DNA of 10,178 nt, taken from contig DMTA01000479.1 in the NCBI GenBank assembly GCA_003454835.1, positions 1,585-11,762 on the forward strand, written 5' to 3'. Of this stretch, positions 1-7,415 are shown one piece after another (within the stretch, counting starts at the first letter, position 1; each line of letters opens with the position of its first letter). Under the pieces are notes generated by a model. It saw only the letters and a program-made list of their open reading frames with translations, made no database searches and was not told the DNA's origin. Source of the DNA: Achromobacter sp. (GTDB lineage: Bacteria; Pseudomonadota; Gammaproteobacteria; Burkholderiales; Burkholderiaceae_B). The translations under genes and the position numbers were made by a program.

Positions 1-296
1 TGGCCGTCTTCGGTGGTCTGGCCGGCGGCAACTGCCTGCTGGTTCTGGTTCTGTTGGCGGCGCGCGTCGGGCTTGAGCTCGATCTGCACTTGCGACGGGG
101 CGCGGATGACGGTGCGGTAGCCGGCGCCGGAACCTTGGTACTGGGCGTCGGTCACGGTGCTTTCGGCCGGCAGGTCGTAATAGCCTTCGGTTTTCTGCTT
201 GGCGCATCCGGTTGCGGCGATCACGGTGCCCGCTAGCAGCAGCCCCATGACGCTGAGTTTGCGGGAGCGGGAAACGATTTCTACGCGCGCGGCCAT
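1..296 (-). CDS. Small putative lipoprotein, 3' end outside the window
   Basis: I do not recognise this family. The gene reads leftwards from ATG at 296-294, and 98 codons are visible without a stop. The N-terminus is a type II signal peptide: a basic n-region with R10, R12 and K13, a hydrophobic stretch at about residues 14-29 (LSVMGLLLAGTVIAAT), then Cys31 in the context ATGC, a somewhat loose lipobox. The mature part begins AKQKTEGYYDL and becomes polar, with a Gln/Asn-rich run near residues 81-87 (QQNQNQQ). It is therefore probably an acylated envelope protein. A GGATAAG sequence about 6 nt upstream can serve as ribosome binding site. An internal ATG (Met17) is a poorer start because it removes the basic n-region. 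It is divergent from pilD. Function is unknown; a link to pili or secretion would only be guesswork from position. Confidence 0.72.
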   Translation of the reverse strand, partial: MAARVEIVSRSRKLSVMGLLLAGTVIAATGCAKQKTEGYYDLPAESTVTDAQYQGSGAGYRTVIRAPSQVQIELKPDARRQQNQNQQAVAAGQTTEDG

Positions 297-498
297 GGCA
301 GCTTATCCGTGAATTGAGTCTGTCTCCGATTTTACGCACTTATGCGAAGATTCGATACGTTCCCCTTAGCCGTTCCCGGGCATCCCGGCACTTTATGCAC
401 AAATTACGACACGGCCGCGCGCGGCTCCTCATCCCTTGCGCCATCGCCGGCCGGGCGGAAGGGCCGACGCGTCCGGACCGCAAGGGGCGGTGACACCG
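297..498. other. Divergent intergenic region between the lipoprotein gene and pilD
   Basis: About 200 bp with no credible gene. The half next to the lipoprotein gene (roughly 300-410) is AT-richer than the surroundings and is the likely promoter area for both directions. The half next to pilD is very GC-rich and contains a perfect 12-bp palindrome, GCCGCGCGCGGC, at 414-425. No clear sigma-70 promoter for pilD could be picked by eye. A frame open from a TTG at 436 runs into pilD, but its 21 extra residues are Arg/Gly/Pro-rich and unlike the family N-terminus, so I treat that stretch as non-coding. Confidence 0.5.
329..334 (-). promoter_or_regulatory. Candidate -10 element for the divergent lipoprotein gene
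   Basis: On the minus strand this reads TAAAAT, five of six matches to the sigma-70 -10 consensus. It would place a transcription start about 25 nt before the ATG at 296, a sensible leader length. No convincing -35 is seen at 16-18 bp spacing, so this is only a weak suggestion. Confidence 0.25.
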
Positions 499-1347
499 AT
501 GTGGCAAGTCTTTGATTTACCTCTGGGCGTTTTCATCAGCGTGGCGGCGTTGGCGGGTCTCTTCGTCGGCAACTGGCTGACGGTGCTGACCCATCGGCTG
601 CCGCGCATGATGGAGCGCGAATGGCAGGCGCAGTGCCTGGACGCCGCTGGCAAGCCGCGGCCGACCGGCCATTATGGCCTGCTGTCGCCGGCCTCGCACT
701 GTCCCGCCTGCGAGGCGCCCATCCAAACCACGGGCCGGATTCCCGTGCTCGGCTGGCTGCTGCTGCGCGGCCGGTGCGCAGCCTGCCACGCGCCCATCGG
801 CTGGCGCTATCCCGTCATCGAACTCCTGACCTGCGCGTTGTTTGCCGCCTGCGCGTTGCGCTTTGGCGCGACGCCGATCGCGGTGGTGGCCATGGGCCTG
901 TCGGCCATGCTGGTGGCGCTGGCGTGGATCGACTTCGAAACGACGTTGCTGCCCGACGTTCTGACGCAGCCGCTGGTGTGGGCGGGCCTGCTGGTGAACC
1001 TGTTCGACGCGTTCACCAGCGTGCAGACGGCGGTGGTCGGCGCGGTGGCGGGGTATCTCTTCCTGTGGGTTATCTTTCATGTGTTCCGCCTGTTGACCGG
1101 GCGCGAAGGCATGGGGCAGGGCGATTTCAAGCTGCTGGCCGCGCTTGGCGCGTGGTTCGGTGTCGAAGCCTTGCCGATGCTGCTGCTCAGTGCGTCGCTG
1201 GTGGGCGTGCTGATCGGCGGGACATTGACGCTCACCGGCCGCGCCAGCCGCGGCCAGCCGTTGCCCTTCGGGCCGTATCTGGCGCTGGCCGGACTGGTCA
1301 TGCTGCTGCTGGGCGGCGAGCAAGGCGTGTGGCAGTTCATGAACTAG
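499..1347 (+). CDS. pilD: Type IV prepilin peptidase / N-methyltransferase
   Basis: This inner-membrane aspartic protease cuts the leader from type IV prepilins or type II secretion pseudopilins and methylates the new N-terminus. The 282-residue length is normal. Visible in order: an N-terminal membrane segment (about 9-31) followed by the family-typical THRLPRMMEREW; a cytoplasmic zinc-type domain with two CxxC pairs (C68/C71 and C93/C96); then the A24 peptidase core with several membrane helices. The catalytic aspartates are D145 (WIDFETTLLPD) and D209 (GMGQGDFKLL). Their spacing of 64 residues equals that of D125/D189 in Vibrio TcpJ. I chose the ATG at 499 because MWQVFDLPLGVF matches how the family begins; an AAGGGG lies about 11 nt upstream. 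The longer TTG start at 436 is less likely. pilB and pilC are not adjacent, so its substrates cannot be told from this window. Confidence 0.95.
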   Translation: MWQVFDLPLGVFISVAALAGLFVGNWLTVLTHRLPRMMEREWQAQCLDAAGKPRPTGHYGLLSPASHCPACEAPIQTTGRIPVLGWLLLRGRCAACHAPIGWRYPVIELLTCALFAACALRFGATPIAVVAMGLSAMLVALAWIDFETTLLPDVLTQPLVWAGLLVNLFDAFTSVQTAVVGAVAGYLFLWVIFHVFRLLTGREGMGQGDFKLLAALGAWFGVEALPMLLLSASLVGVLIGGTLTLTGRASRGQPLPFGPYLALAGLVMLLLGGEQGVWQFMN

Positions 1348-1399
1348 GGACGGCCGGTCAGGACGGCCGGTCAGCACGGCCGGTCAGGACGATCGGCTA
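1348..1399 (+). repeat. Four-unit 13-bp tandem repeat after pilD
   Basis: Units begin at 1348, 1361, 1374 and 1387. Units 1 and 2 are identical (GGACGGCCGGTCA), unit 3 differs at one base, and unit 4 is degenerate. Each of the first three units carries the palindrome CGGCCG, so neighbouring units can pair as a 6-bp all-GC stem with a 7-nt loop in the pilD-coaE transcript. No T-run follows, so it does not look like an ordinary intrinsic terminator. The array starts on the base right after the pilD stop codon. Confidence 0.8.
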
Positions 1400-1462
1400 G
1401 CCGAGGGCCGCCGGATCGAAGGCCATGCAACGGCACTCAGCAAAAGACAAAGGAAAGGCAGC

Positions 1463-2080
1463 ATGTTCAACATTGGTCTGACGGGCGGCATCGGCTCGGG
1501 CAAGTCCCGCGTGGCGGACATGCTGGCGGAGTGGGGCGCGGCGTTGGTCGACACCGACGAGATCGCACGCTCGCTCACCGCCGCCGGCGGCGCCGCCATG
1601 CCCGCGATCGAACAAGAATTCGGACCGCAGGCGCTGACGCCCGACGGCGCGCTGGATCGCGCGTGGATGCGCACGCAGGCCTTTGCCGATCCGCAGGTGC
1701 GGCGGCGTCTGGAGGCCGTGCTGCATCCGGCCATCGGCCGCGAAACCGAACGCCAGGCGGCGGCCGCGCGCGGATCGTATCTGGTCTTTGTGGTGCCGCT
1801 ATTGGTTGAGTCCCTGGACCGTTGGCGCGACCGTGTGGATCGTATCTGCGTGGTCGATTGCGATCCCGAAACTCAGGTGGCTCGCGTGCAGCAGCGCAGC
1901 GGGCTGACGGAGCAGGACATCAGGCGTATCATGGCGGCACAGGCTGCGCGGGCACGCCGGTTGGAGGTCGCGGACGACGTCATACTCAACGACGCAACGA
2001 CAACGCCAGAACAGTTGCGCGCGCGGGCATTGACCCTGCATGACCGCTGGCTGGCGCTGGCGACCACCACGGGCCGGTAA
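1463..2080 (+). CDS. coaE: Dephospho-CoA kinase
   Basis: This cytoplasmic enzyme phosphorylates the 3'-hydroxyl of the ribose of dephospho-CoA with ATP, the last step of coenzyme A synthesis. At 205 residues it is almost exactly the family length. Family marks are in the expected order: P-loop GGIGSGKS at residues 8-15 with K14; the DTD motif at 30-32 followed by EIAR; LHPAIGRE around H88; PLLVES at 112-117; CDPE at 133-136 after a hydrophobic strand; and the C-terminal QAARARRLEVADDVILND (160-177), the family's QxxRxxR and ADxVxxN signature. An AGGAAAGG stretch at 1451-1458 gives a strong ribosome binding site 8 nt before the ATG. It lies 115 bp after pilD and 72 bp before zapD on the same strand, so co-transcription is plausible. 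All expected catalytic motifs are intact. Confidence 0.97.
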   Translation: MFNIGLTGGIGSGKSRVADMLAEWGAALVDTDEIARSLTAAGGAAMPAIEQEFGPQALTPDGALDRAWMRTQAFADPQVRRRLEAVLHPAIGRETERQAAAARGSYLVFVVPLLVESLDRWRDRVDRICVVDCDPETQVARVQQRSGLTEQDIRRIMAAQAARARRLEVADDVILNDATTTPEQLRARALTLHDRWLALATTTGR

Positions 2081-2110
2081 GCCAGCGGCTGCCGGCACCC
2101 CTGAAAATTC

Positions 2111-2126
2111 TTGGCCCGCCGGCCAA
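2111..2126 (+). other. Short perfect inverted repeat (hairpin) between coaE and zapD
   Basis: TTGGCC (2111-2116) and GGCCAA (2121-2126) form a perfect 6-bp stem with a CGCC tetraloop. It lies 30 nt after the coaE stop and 26 nt before the zapD start. No T-run follows, so termination is doubtful; an RNA-stability or processing element is possible, as is chance in GC-rich DNA. Confidence 0.4.
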
Positions 2127-2152
2127 CCACTTGATAGGGCCTGTAAAAAAGC

Positions 2153-2905
2153 GTGATCGTTTACGAATATCCCTTCAACGAGCGCATCCGTGCTTATCTG
2201 CGGCTGGAATACCTGTTCGACAGGCTGTTCTTCTTTGCTCGCGAGGGTGACTCACGTCAGCATCAGGTTGCCGTCACCTCCCTTTTCGATCTGCTCGATG
2301 CGTGCGAACGCACTGACGTGAAAGGCGCGGTCCTGCAAGACCTCGAACGCCAGCGCTTAGCGCTGGTCGGCCTGCGTGATCACCCCGGCGTTGCGCAGGA
2401 TGCGCTGGAAGGCATGCTGCGCGAAATGGAAAAGGTGGCCAGCGCGCTGGTTGCCCCTGGCCGGACCGGCCAATCGCTGCGCGAAAACGAATGGCTGACC
2501 AGCCTGCGAGGGCGCCTGTCGGTGCCCGGCAGCGCAACGCAGGTCGACATGCCTTCGTACTATGCCTGGCAGAACAAGCCCGAAGCCGCGCGCTGCGCGG
2601 ACCTGCAGGCCTGGGTGTCGCCCTTCATCCCCCTTTACGACGGCCTGACCCTGGCGCTTCGCCTGTTACGCGAGTCCGGTCGCAAGACCGACATCGTGGC
2701 TGAGCAGGGCGCCTACCAGCAGATGCTGGGCGGCAAGCAGTTCCAGCTGCTGCGCGTCTGGGTCGACCCCACCCACGGCGTCTTTCCCGAGATCAGCGCC
2801 AATAAGTACATGATCTGGATACGCTTTTCCACTCAGGACGGGGAGTTCAAGCCCCAGCAGGTGGCCCGCGACGTATCCTTCCAGATGACTCTCTGCAGCG
2901 CTTAG
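2153..2905 (+). CDS. zapD: Cell division protein ZapD (FtsZ-bundling)
   Basis: ZapD (YacF, DUF1342) binds the FtsZ C-terminal tail and bundles protofilaments at the division site in the cytoplasm. The 250 residues match the usual length. Recognisable family stretches are EYPFNERIRAYLRLEYLFDRL at the N-terminus (residues 5-25), RTGQSLRENEWL near 104-115, RLSVPG at 121-126, and the C-terminal FPEISANKYMIWIRF (211-225), the counterpart of the enterobacterial PQISGHKSRFAIRF. The protein is mostly helical with no membrane segment. The start must be GTG at 2153 or later, because an in-frame TAA sits only three codons upstream (2144-2146), and a later start would remove the conserved N-terminus. The ribosome binding site is weak: AGGG at 2136-2139 is 13 nt away, with a run of six A between. 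yacG, which often follows zapD, is absent here. Confidence 0.93.
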   Translation: MIVYEYPFNERIRAYLRLEYLFDRLFFFAREGDSRQHQVAVTSLFDLLDACERTDVKGAVLQDLERQRLALVGLRDHPGVAQDALEGMLREMEKVASALVAPGRTGQSLRENEWLTSLRGRLSVPGSATQVDMPSYYAWQNKPEAARCADLQAWVSPFIPLYDGLTLALRLLRESGRKTDIVAEQGAYQQMLGGKQFQLLRVWVDPTHGVFPEISANKYMIWIRFSTQDGEFKPQQVARDVSFQMTLCSA

Positions 2906-2981
2906 GCTGAAGTTGCGCAGGGTTTCACTGCCCGGATTCCTGTTGCGGGAAGTTTCAGCGTGACGGTCATCAGGGCTGAAA
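2906..2981 (+). promoter_or_regulatory. Dyad cluster between zapD and mdtA, possible operator
   Basis: The clearest element is a 7-bp inverted repeat, TTTCAGC (2953-2959) and GCTGAAA (2975-2981). A further GCTGAA lies at 2906-2911, just after the zapD stop, and can pair with the same TTCAGC. Between the arms is a nearly centred odd palindrome, TGACGGTCA (2961-2969). GACGGTC recurs directly at 2962-2968 and 2986-2992. This could be a regulator-binding region for the efflux operon or an RNA stem ending zapD transcripts. No T-run follows the stem. The role is inferred from position only. Confidence 0.35.
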
Positions 2982-3003
2982 TCGGGACGGTCTAGTGGAC
3001 AAT
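2976..3003 (+). promoter_or_regulatory. Weak candidate sigma-70 promoter for mdtABC
   Basis: CTGAAA (2976-2981) as -35 and GACAAT (2998-3003) as -10, with a 16-bp spacer, each match consensus at four of six positions. The -35 overlaps the right arm of the inverted repeat ending at 2981, an arrangement that would suit repression, though the match is too weak to be firm. The leader to the mdtA ATG would be about 30 nt. Confidence 0.2.
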
Positions 3004-3038
3004 ACGGCTTTCCTTCCGAGTGTGCCGGAACCGTTTCC

Positions 3039-4304
3039 ATGTCCGATAGCCGTCCTGTATCCCCACCCTCCCGCTGGAGCCGTCGCCGCGTAATCGGCTT
3101 GGGTCTGCTGCTCCTGGTCGTGGCGGCGATCGCGTGGCTGGTGCTGCGGCCCTCGGCCAAGCAGGGCGGTCCGGGCGGACGGGCCGGCGGCCGGCCTCCC
3201 ATGGCTGCCATGGCCAACCTGCCGGTGCCGGTGCGGATCGCCACCGCCGCTCAGCAGGACATCGACATCTTCCTGCGTTCGCTGGGCACCGTCACTGCGT
3301 ACAACACCGTCACCGTTCGAAGCCGCGTCAGTGGAGAACTGGTCGACGTCGCCTTCCAGGAAGGCCAGCAGGTCAAGGCCGGCGACCTGCTCGCGCAGGT
3401 GGACCCGCGTGCGTTTCAGGTGGCCCTGGACCAGGCGCGCGGCACGCAGATGCAGAACCTTGCCCAGCTTGAAAACGCACGCCGCGATCTGCAGCGCTAC
3501 CAGGCTCTTTTCAAGCAGGACTCCATCGCCCGCCAGCAGGTCGACACGCAGGCCGCGCTGGTGCGCCAATACGAAGGCACGGTCAAGAGTGACCAGGCCA
3601 ACGTCGACAACGCCAAGCTGCAACTCGACTACGCGCGCATCACCGCGCCGATCAGCGGCCGTCTGGGTCTGCGCCAGGTCGACCGCGGCAATCTGGTGTC
3701 CAGCGCGGACACCAACGGTCTTGTCGTCATCACCCAGACTCAGCCGATCTCCGTCGTTTTCACCCTGCCCGAAACGCAGTTGCCCGAAGTGCGCGCGGAA
3801 CTCGCCGCCGGCAAGACGCTGACGGTTGACGCCTATGACCGCGCCGACACCCGCCGCATCGCGACGGGTACGCTTGAGACGCTGGACAACCAGATCGACG
3901 TGACCACCGGCACGCTCAAGCTCAAGGCGCGCTTCGACAACGCCGACGACGCGCTCTTTCCCAACCAGTTCGTCAATGTGCGCCTGCACGTGCTGACCCG
4001 CAAGGACGTGACCGCCATGCCGACGGCGGCGGTCCAGCAGGGCTCGGCCGGCGCGTTCGTCTTCCTGGTGCAGGACGACAACACGATCGCGGTGCGCCAA
4101 GTCAAGCTGGGCGCCATCAACAGCGGCATGGTCGCGGTCAACGAAGGTCTGAAGCCCGGCGACCGCGTCGTCACCGAAGGCACCGACCGTCTGCGCGCCG
4201 GCGCCAAGGTGGAAATCCTGGGTGGCGCCGAGGTCATTCCCGCCACCCGCGACAAGACGCTCGGCGCGGGGGCGCCGGCCGGCACCACGCCCGCGTCCAA
4301 GTAA
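3039..4304 (+). CDS. mdtA: RND efflux periplasmic adaptor (membrane fusion protein)
   Basis: This adaptor links the MdtB/MdtC inner-membrane pump to an outer-membrane channel. The 421 residues are close to E. coli MdtA (415), and the resemblance to it, and to P. aeruginosa MuxA, is strong along the whole length. Domains: a basic N-terminus, then one membrane anchor at about 18-36 with no lipobox (the protein has no cysteine); a Gly/Pro-rich linker (43-62); the first lipoyl half around 90-127 (VSGELVDVAFQEGQQVKAGDLL); an alpha-helical hairpin at about 128-198; the second lipoyl half from ITAPISGRLGLRQVDRGN (201-218); a beta-barrel at about 226-317 ending in ALFPNQFVNVRL; and a membrane-proximal domain to about 395. 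The last 25 residues are a low-complexity tail. GGAA at 3027-3030 lies 8 nt before the ATG. It is the first gene of the efflux operon. Confidence 0.95.
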   Translation: MSDSRPVSPPSRWSRRRVIGLGLLLLVVAAIAWLVLRPSAKQGGPGGRAGGRPPMAAMANLPVPVRIATAAQQDIDIFLRSLGTVTAYNTVTVRSRVSGELVDVAFQEGQQVKAGDLLAQVDPRAFQVALDQARGTQMQNLAQLENARRDLQRYQALFKQDSIARQQVDTQAALVRQYEGTVKSDQANVDNAKLQLDYARITAPISGRLGLRQVDRGNLVSSADTNGLVVITQTQPISVVFTLPETQLPEVRAELAAGKTLTVDAYDRADTRRIATGTLETLDNQIDVTTGTLKLKARFDNADDALFPNQFVNVRLHVLTRKDVTAMPTAAVQQGSAGAFVFLVQDDNTIAVRQVKLGAINSGMVAVNEGLKPGDRVVTEGTDRLRAGAKVEILGGAEVIPATRDKTLGAGAPAGTTPASK

Positions 4305-4316
4305 GCCGAGAACGCC

Positions 4317-7300
4317 GTGAGCCCGTCGCGCCTCTTCATCCTGCGCCCCGTGGCCACCACCCTGTCGATGGTGGCCATCCTGATCGCGGGCCTCATCGCC
4401 TACCGATTCCTGCCGGTTTCGGCGCTGCCCGAAGTCGACTACCCGACGATCCAGGTCGTGACGCTGTATCCCGGGGCCAGTCCCGACGTCATGACGTCGC
4501 TGGTCACGTCGCCGCTAGAGCGGCAGTTCGGCCAGATGCCCGGCCTGAACCAGATGTCGTCCACCAGTTCGGGCGGCGCGTCGGTCATCACCCTGCAATT
4601 CAACCTGACGCTGCCGCTGGACGTGGCCGAACAGCAGGTGCAGGCGGCCATCAACGCGGCGTCGAACCTGCTGCCGTCCGACCTGCCGGTGCCCCCCACC
4701 TACAACAAGGTCAACCCGGCCGACGCGGCGGTGCTGACGCTGGCGATCACGTCGCCCACCATGCCGCTGCCGCAGGTGCGCGACCTGGTCGATACGCGCG
4801 TGGCGCAGCGGCTATCGCAGATTCCGGGCGTGGGTCTCGTCAGCGTGGCGGGCGGGCAGCGCCCGGCCGTGCGCGTCCAGGTGAATCCGCAGGCGCTGGC
4901 AGCCAATGGCCTGTCTCTGGCCGACCTGCGCACCGCCATCGTCGGCGCCAACGTCAACCAGCCCAAGGGCAACCTGGACGGCCCGCAACGCTCCACCACC
5001 ATCAATGCCAACGATCAGCTCAAGTCGCCCACCGACTACAACAGCCTGATCATCGCGTACAAGAACGGCGCGCCGCTGCGGCTGGCCGATGTGGCCCGCG
5101 CCGTGGAAGGCGCCGAAGACACCCGTCAGGCCGCGTGGGCCGGCGACAAGCCCGCCATCCTGCTGAATATCCAGCGCCAGCCCGGCGCCAACGTGATCGA
5201 CGTGGTCGACCGCATTCAGGCGCTGATGCCGCAGTTGCGCGCCGCGCTGCCCGCCACGCTGGACGTGACGGTGGTGTCGGACCGCACACAGACCATCCGC
5301 GATTCGGTCGCCGACGTGCAGTTTGAAATGCTGCTGGCCGTGGGGCTGGTGGTGATGGTCACGTTCATCTTTCTGCGCAGCCTGACGGCCACGCTGATTC
5401 CCAGCGTCGTCGTGCCGCTGTCGCTGGTGGGCACGTTCGGGATCATGTATCTGTCCGGGTTCTCCATCAACAACCTGACGCTGATGGCGCTGACCATCGC
5501 CACGGGCTTCGTGGTGGACGACGCGATCGTCATGATCGAAAACATCGCCCGTCACATCGAAGAAGGCGAAAAGCCGATGCAGGCCGCGCTGAAAGGCGCG
5601 TCGCAGATCGGCTTCACGCTGATCTCGCTGACTCTGTCGCTGATCGCCGTGCTGATCCCGCTGCTTTTCATGACAGAGGTCGTGGGCCGGCTGTTTCGCG
5701 AATTCGCGATCACGCTTGCGGTGGCCATCCTGATTTCGCTGGTGGTGTCGCTGACGCTGACCCCGATGATGTGCGCGCGCCTGCTGCGTGCCGAATCCGA
5801 AACAAAACACGGGCGCTTTCATCAGGCCACAGGCGCCTTCATCGACCGCATCATCGCCGGCTATGACCGCATGCTGCAGGTCGTGTTGCGTCATCAGACG
5901 CTGACGCTGATCGTGGCGGTGGCCACCTTCGCGCTGACCGTGCTGCTGTACATGGTGGTGCCCAAGGGCTTCTTTCCGCAGCAGGACACCGGTCTCATCC
6001 AGGCCATCACGCAGGCGCCGCAATCCATTTCGTTTACCGCCATGTCCGAGCGCCAGCAGGCGGCGGCGCGGCTGGTGCTGGAAGATCCCGACGTGCAGGC
6101 CGTGTCGTCCTTCATCGGCGTGGACGGCAGCAACGCCACGCTCAGCGCCGGCCGCATGCAGATTTCGCTGAAGCCCCAGGCCGAACGCAACGGCGACCTG
6201 CGCGCGGTGATGGCGCGTCTGCAGGAAAGCCTGAACAAGCAGGACGGCCTGACCGTCTACATGCAGCCGGTGCAGGACCTGACCATCGAGGATCGCGTCA
6301 GCCGCACGCAGTACCAGATGACGCTGTCCAATCCCGACCTGAAGGTGTTGAGCGAATGGACGCCCAAGCTGGTCGAGCGCCTGCGCGCCGTGCCGGGCCT
6401 CATGGACGTCGCCGACGACCTGCAGGACGACGGGCTGCAGACGTGGGTGGAAATCGACCGCGACGCAGCCTCGCGCCTGGGCATCACCGCCGCCGTCATC
6501 GACGAGACGCTGTACAACGCCTTCGGCCAGCGGCTGATCTCCACAATCTTCACCCAGTCCAACCAGTACCGCGTGGTGCTCGAGGTCCTGCCGCAGTTCC
6601 AGATGTCGCCCAGCGCGCTGGGGCAGCTCCACGTCCCCACGTCCACGGGCGCGCAGGTGCCGCTGTCGTCCGTCGCGCACATCAGCGAAGGCCGGACGGT
6701 GCTGGCCGTGAACCGGCTCGATCAGTTCCCGATGGTGACGGTGTCGTTCAATCTGGCGCCCGGCGCATCGCTGTCCGACGCCGTCGAAAACATCAAGGCG
6801 GCCGAGGCCGAGATCGACATGCCGTCCAGCGTCGAAACGCGCTTTCAGGGCGCGGCGCTGGCGTTCCAGAATTCGCTGTCCAGCACGTTGTGGCTGATTC
6901 TGGCGGCCGTCGTCACGATGTACATCGTGCTGGGCGTGCTTTATGAAAGCTACATCCACCCCATCACCATTCTGTCCACGCTGCCGTCCGCGGGTGTGGG
7001 GGCGTTGCTGGCGCTGCTGATCAGCGGCACTGAATTGGACATGATCGGCATCATCGGGATCATCCTCCTGATCGGCATCGTCAAGAAGAACGCGATCATG
7101 ATGATCGACTTCGCGCTGGACGCCGAACGCAAGCGGGGACTCGCGCCGCGCGAGGCCATCCACGAGGCCGCGCTGCTGCGCTTCCGGCCCATCCTGATGA
7201 CCACGCTGGCCGCGCTGTTCGGCGCCTTGCCGCTGATGCTGTCCACCGGCACGGGCGCTGAACTGCGCCAGCCGCTGGGCCTGGTGATGGTCGGCGGCCT

Positions 7301-7415
7301 GCTGCTGTCGCAGGTGCTGACGCTGTTCACGACGCCGGTCATCTACCTGATGTTCGATCGCATGTCCCGCCGTTGGCGCGGCGCAGGTGCGCCGTCGGCC
7401 GGAGACGCGCGATGA
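4317..7415 (+). CDS. mdtB: RND multidrug efflux pump subunit MdtB
   Basis: This proton-driven inner-membrane transporter pairs with MdtC in a heterotrimer, 2 MdtB to 1 MdtC in E. coli. It has 1,032 residues against about 1,040 in E. coli, with the usual two halves: TM1 at about 11-29, a large periplasmic loop, a helix bundle, a second loop, and a second bundle. MdtB rather than MdtC is indicated by [13 protein letters not shown] at the start and [23 protein letters not shown] after TM1. The proton-relay residues are intact: D401 and D402 in TM4 ([13 protein letters not shown]) and K924 in TM10 ([13 protein letters not shown]). GFFPQQDTG (551-559) marks the start of the second half. GTG at 4317 is the first possible start, because the mdtA stop TAA is in the same frame only five codons upstream and the codons between are not starts. 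The 12-nt gap to mdtA, holding only a weak GAGAA site, points to translational coupling. Confidence 0.96.
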   Translation: MSPSRLFILRPVATTLSMVAILIAGLIAYRFLPVSALPEVDYPTIQVVTLYPGASPDVMTSLVTSPLERQFGQMPGLNQMSSTSSGGASVITLQFNLTLPLDVAEQQVQAAINAASNLLPSDLPVPPTYNKVNPADAAVLTLAITSPTMPLPQVRDLVDTRVAQRLSQIPGVGLVSVAGGQRPAVRVQVNPQALAANGLSLADLRTAIVGANVNQPKGNLDGPQRSTTINANDQLKSPTDYNSLIIAYKNGAPLRLADVARAVEGAEDTRQAAWAGDKPAILLNIQRQPGANVIDVVDRIQALMPQLRAALPATLDVTVVSDRTQTIRDSVADVQFEMLLAVGLVVMVTFIFLRSLTATLIPSVVVPLSLVGTFGIMYLSGFSINNLTLMALTIATGFVVDDAIVMIENIARHIEEGEKPMQAALKGASQIGFTLISLTLSLIAVLIPLLFMTEVVGRLFREFAITLAVAILISLVVSLTLTPMMCARLLRAESETKHGRFHQATGAFIDRIIAGYDRMLQVVLRHQTLTLIVAVATFALTVLLYMVVPKGFFPQQDTGLIQAITQAPQSISFTAMSERQQAAARLVLEDPDVQAVSSFIGVDGSNATLSAGRMQISLKPQAERNGDLRAVMARLQESLNKQDGLTVYMQPVQDLTIEDRVSRTQYQMTLSNPDLKVLSEWTPKLVERLRAVPGLMDVADDLQDDGLQTWVEIDRDAASRLGITAAVIDETLYNAFGQRLISTIFTQSNQYRVVLEVLPQFQMSPSALGQLHVPTSTGAQVPLSSVAHISEGRTVLAVNRLDQFPMVTVSFNLAPGASLSDAVENIKAAEAEIDMPSSVETRFQGAALAFQNSLSSTLWLILAAVVTMYIVLGVLYESYIHPITILSTLPSAGVGALLALLISGTELDMIGIIGIILLIGIVKKNAIMMIDFALDAERKRGLAPREAIHEAALLRFRPILMTTLAALFGALPLMLSTGTGAELRQPLGLVMVGGLLLSQVLTLFTTPVIYLMFDRMSRRWRGAGAPSAGDAR

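Noticed and set aside
54..236. 60-codon plus-strand open frame at the left edge
   Set aside because: It is antisense to the lipoprotein gene, whose signal peptide and Cys31 make the minus strand the coding one.
387..400. Possible sigma-54 promoter (GGCAC...TGCAC) upstream of pilD
   Set aside because: The GG and GC are separated by 8 bases instead of the required 10, so the element would not be functional as a -24/-12 promoter.
414..425. Perfect 12-bp palindrome GCCGCGCGCGGC
   Set aside because: An alternating GC run in GC-rich DNA readily gives such a palindrome; no flanking symmetry or T-run supports a terminator or operator.
436..498. Extended N-terminus of pilD from a TTG codon
   Set aside because: The added 21 residues (RHRRPGGRADASGPQGAV...) are unlike prepilin peptidases, and the ATG at 499 gives the expected N-terminus.
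2970..4100. A 376-codon open frame on the minus strand opposite mdtA
   Set aside because: It covers the mdtA upstream region and most of mdtA, but its composition looks like antisense shadow and the sense strand has a convincing adaptor protein.
4812..7163. A 783-codon open frame on the minus strand opposite mdtB
   Set aside because: Same His/Arg/Gln/Asp-rich composition and no recognisable domain; a shadow of mdtB.
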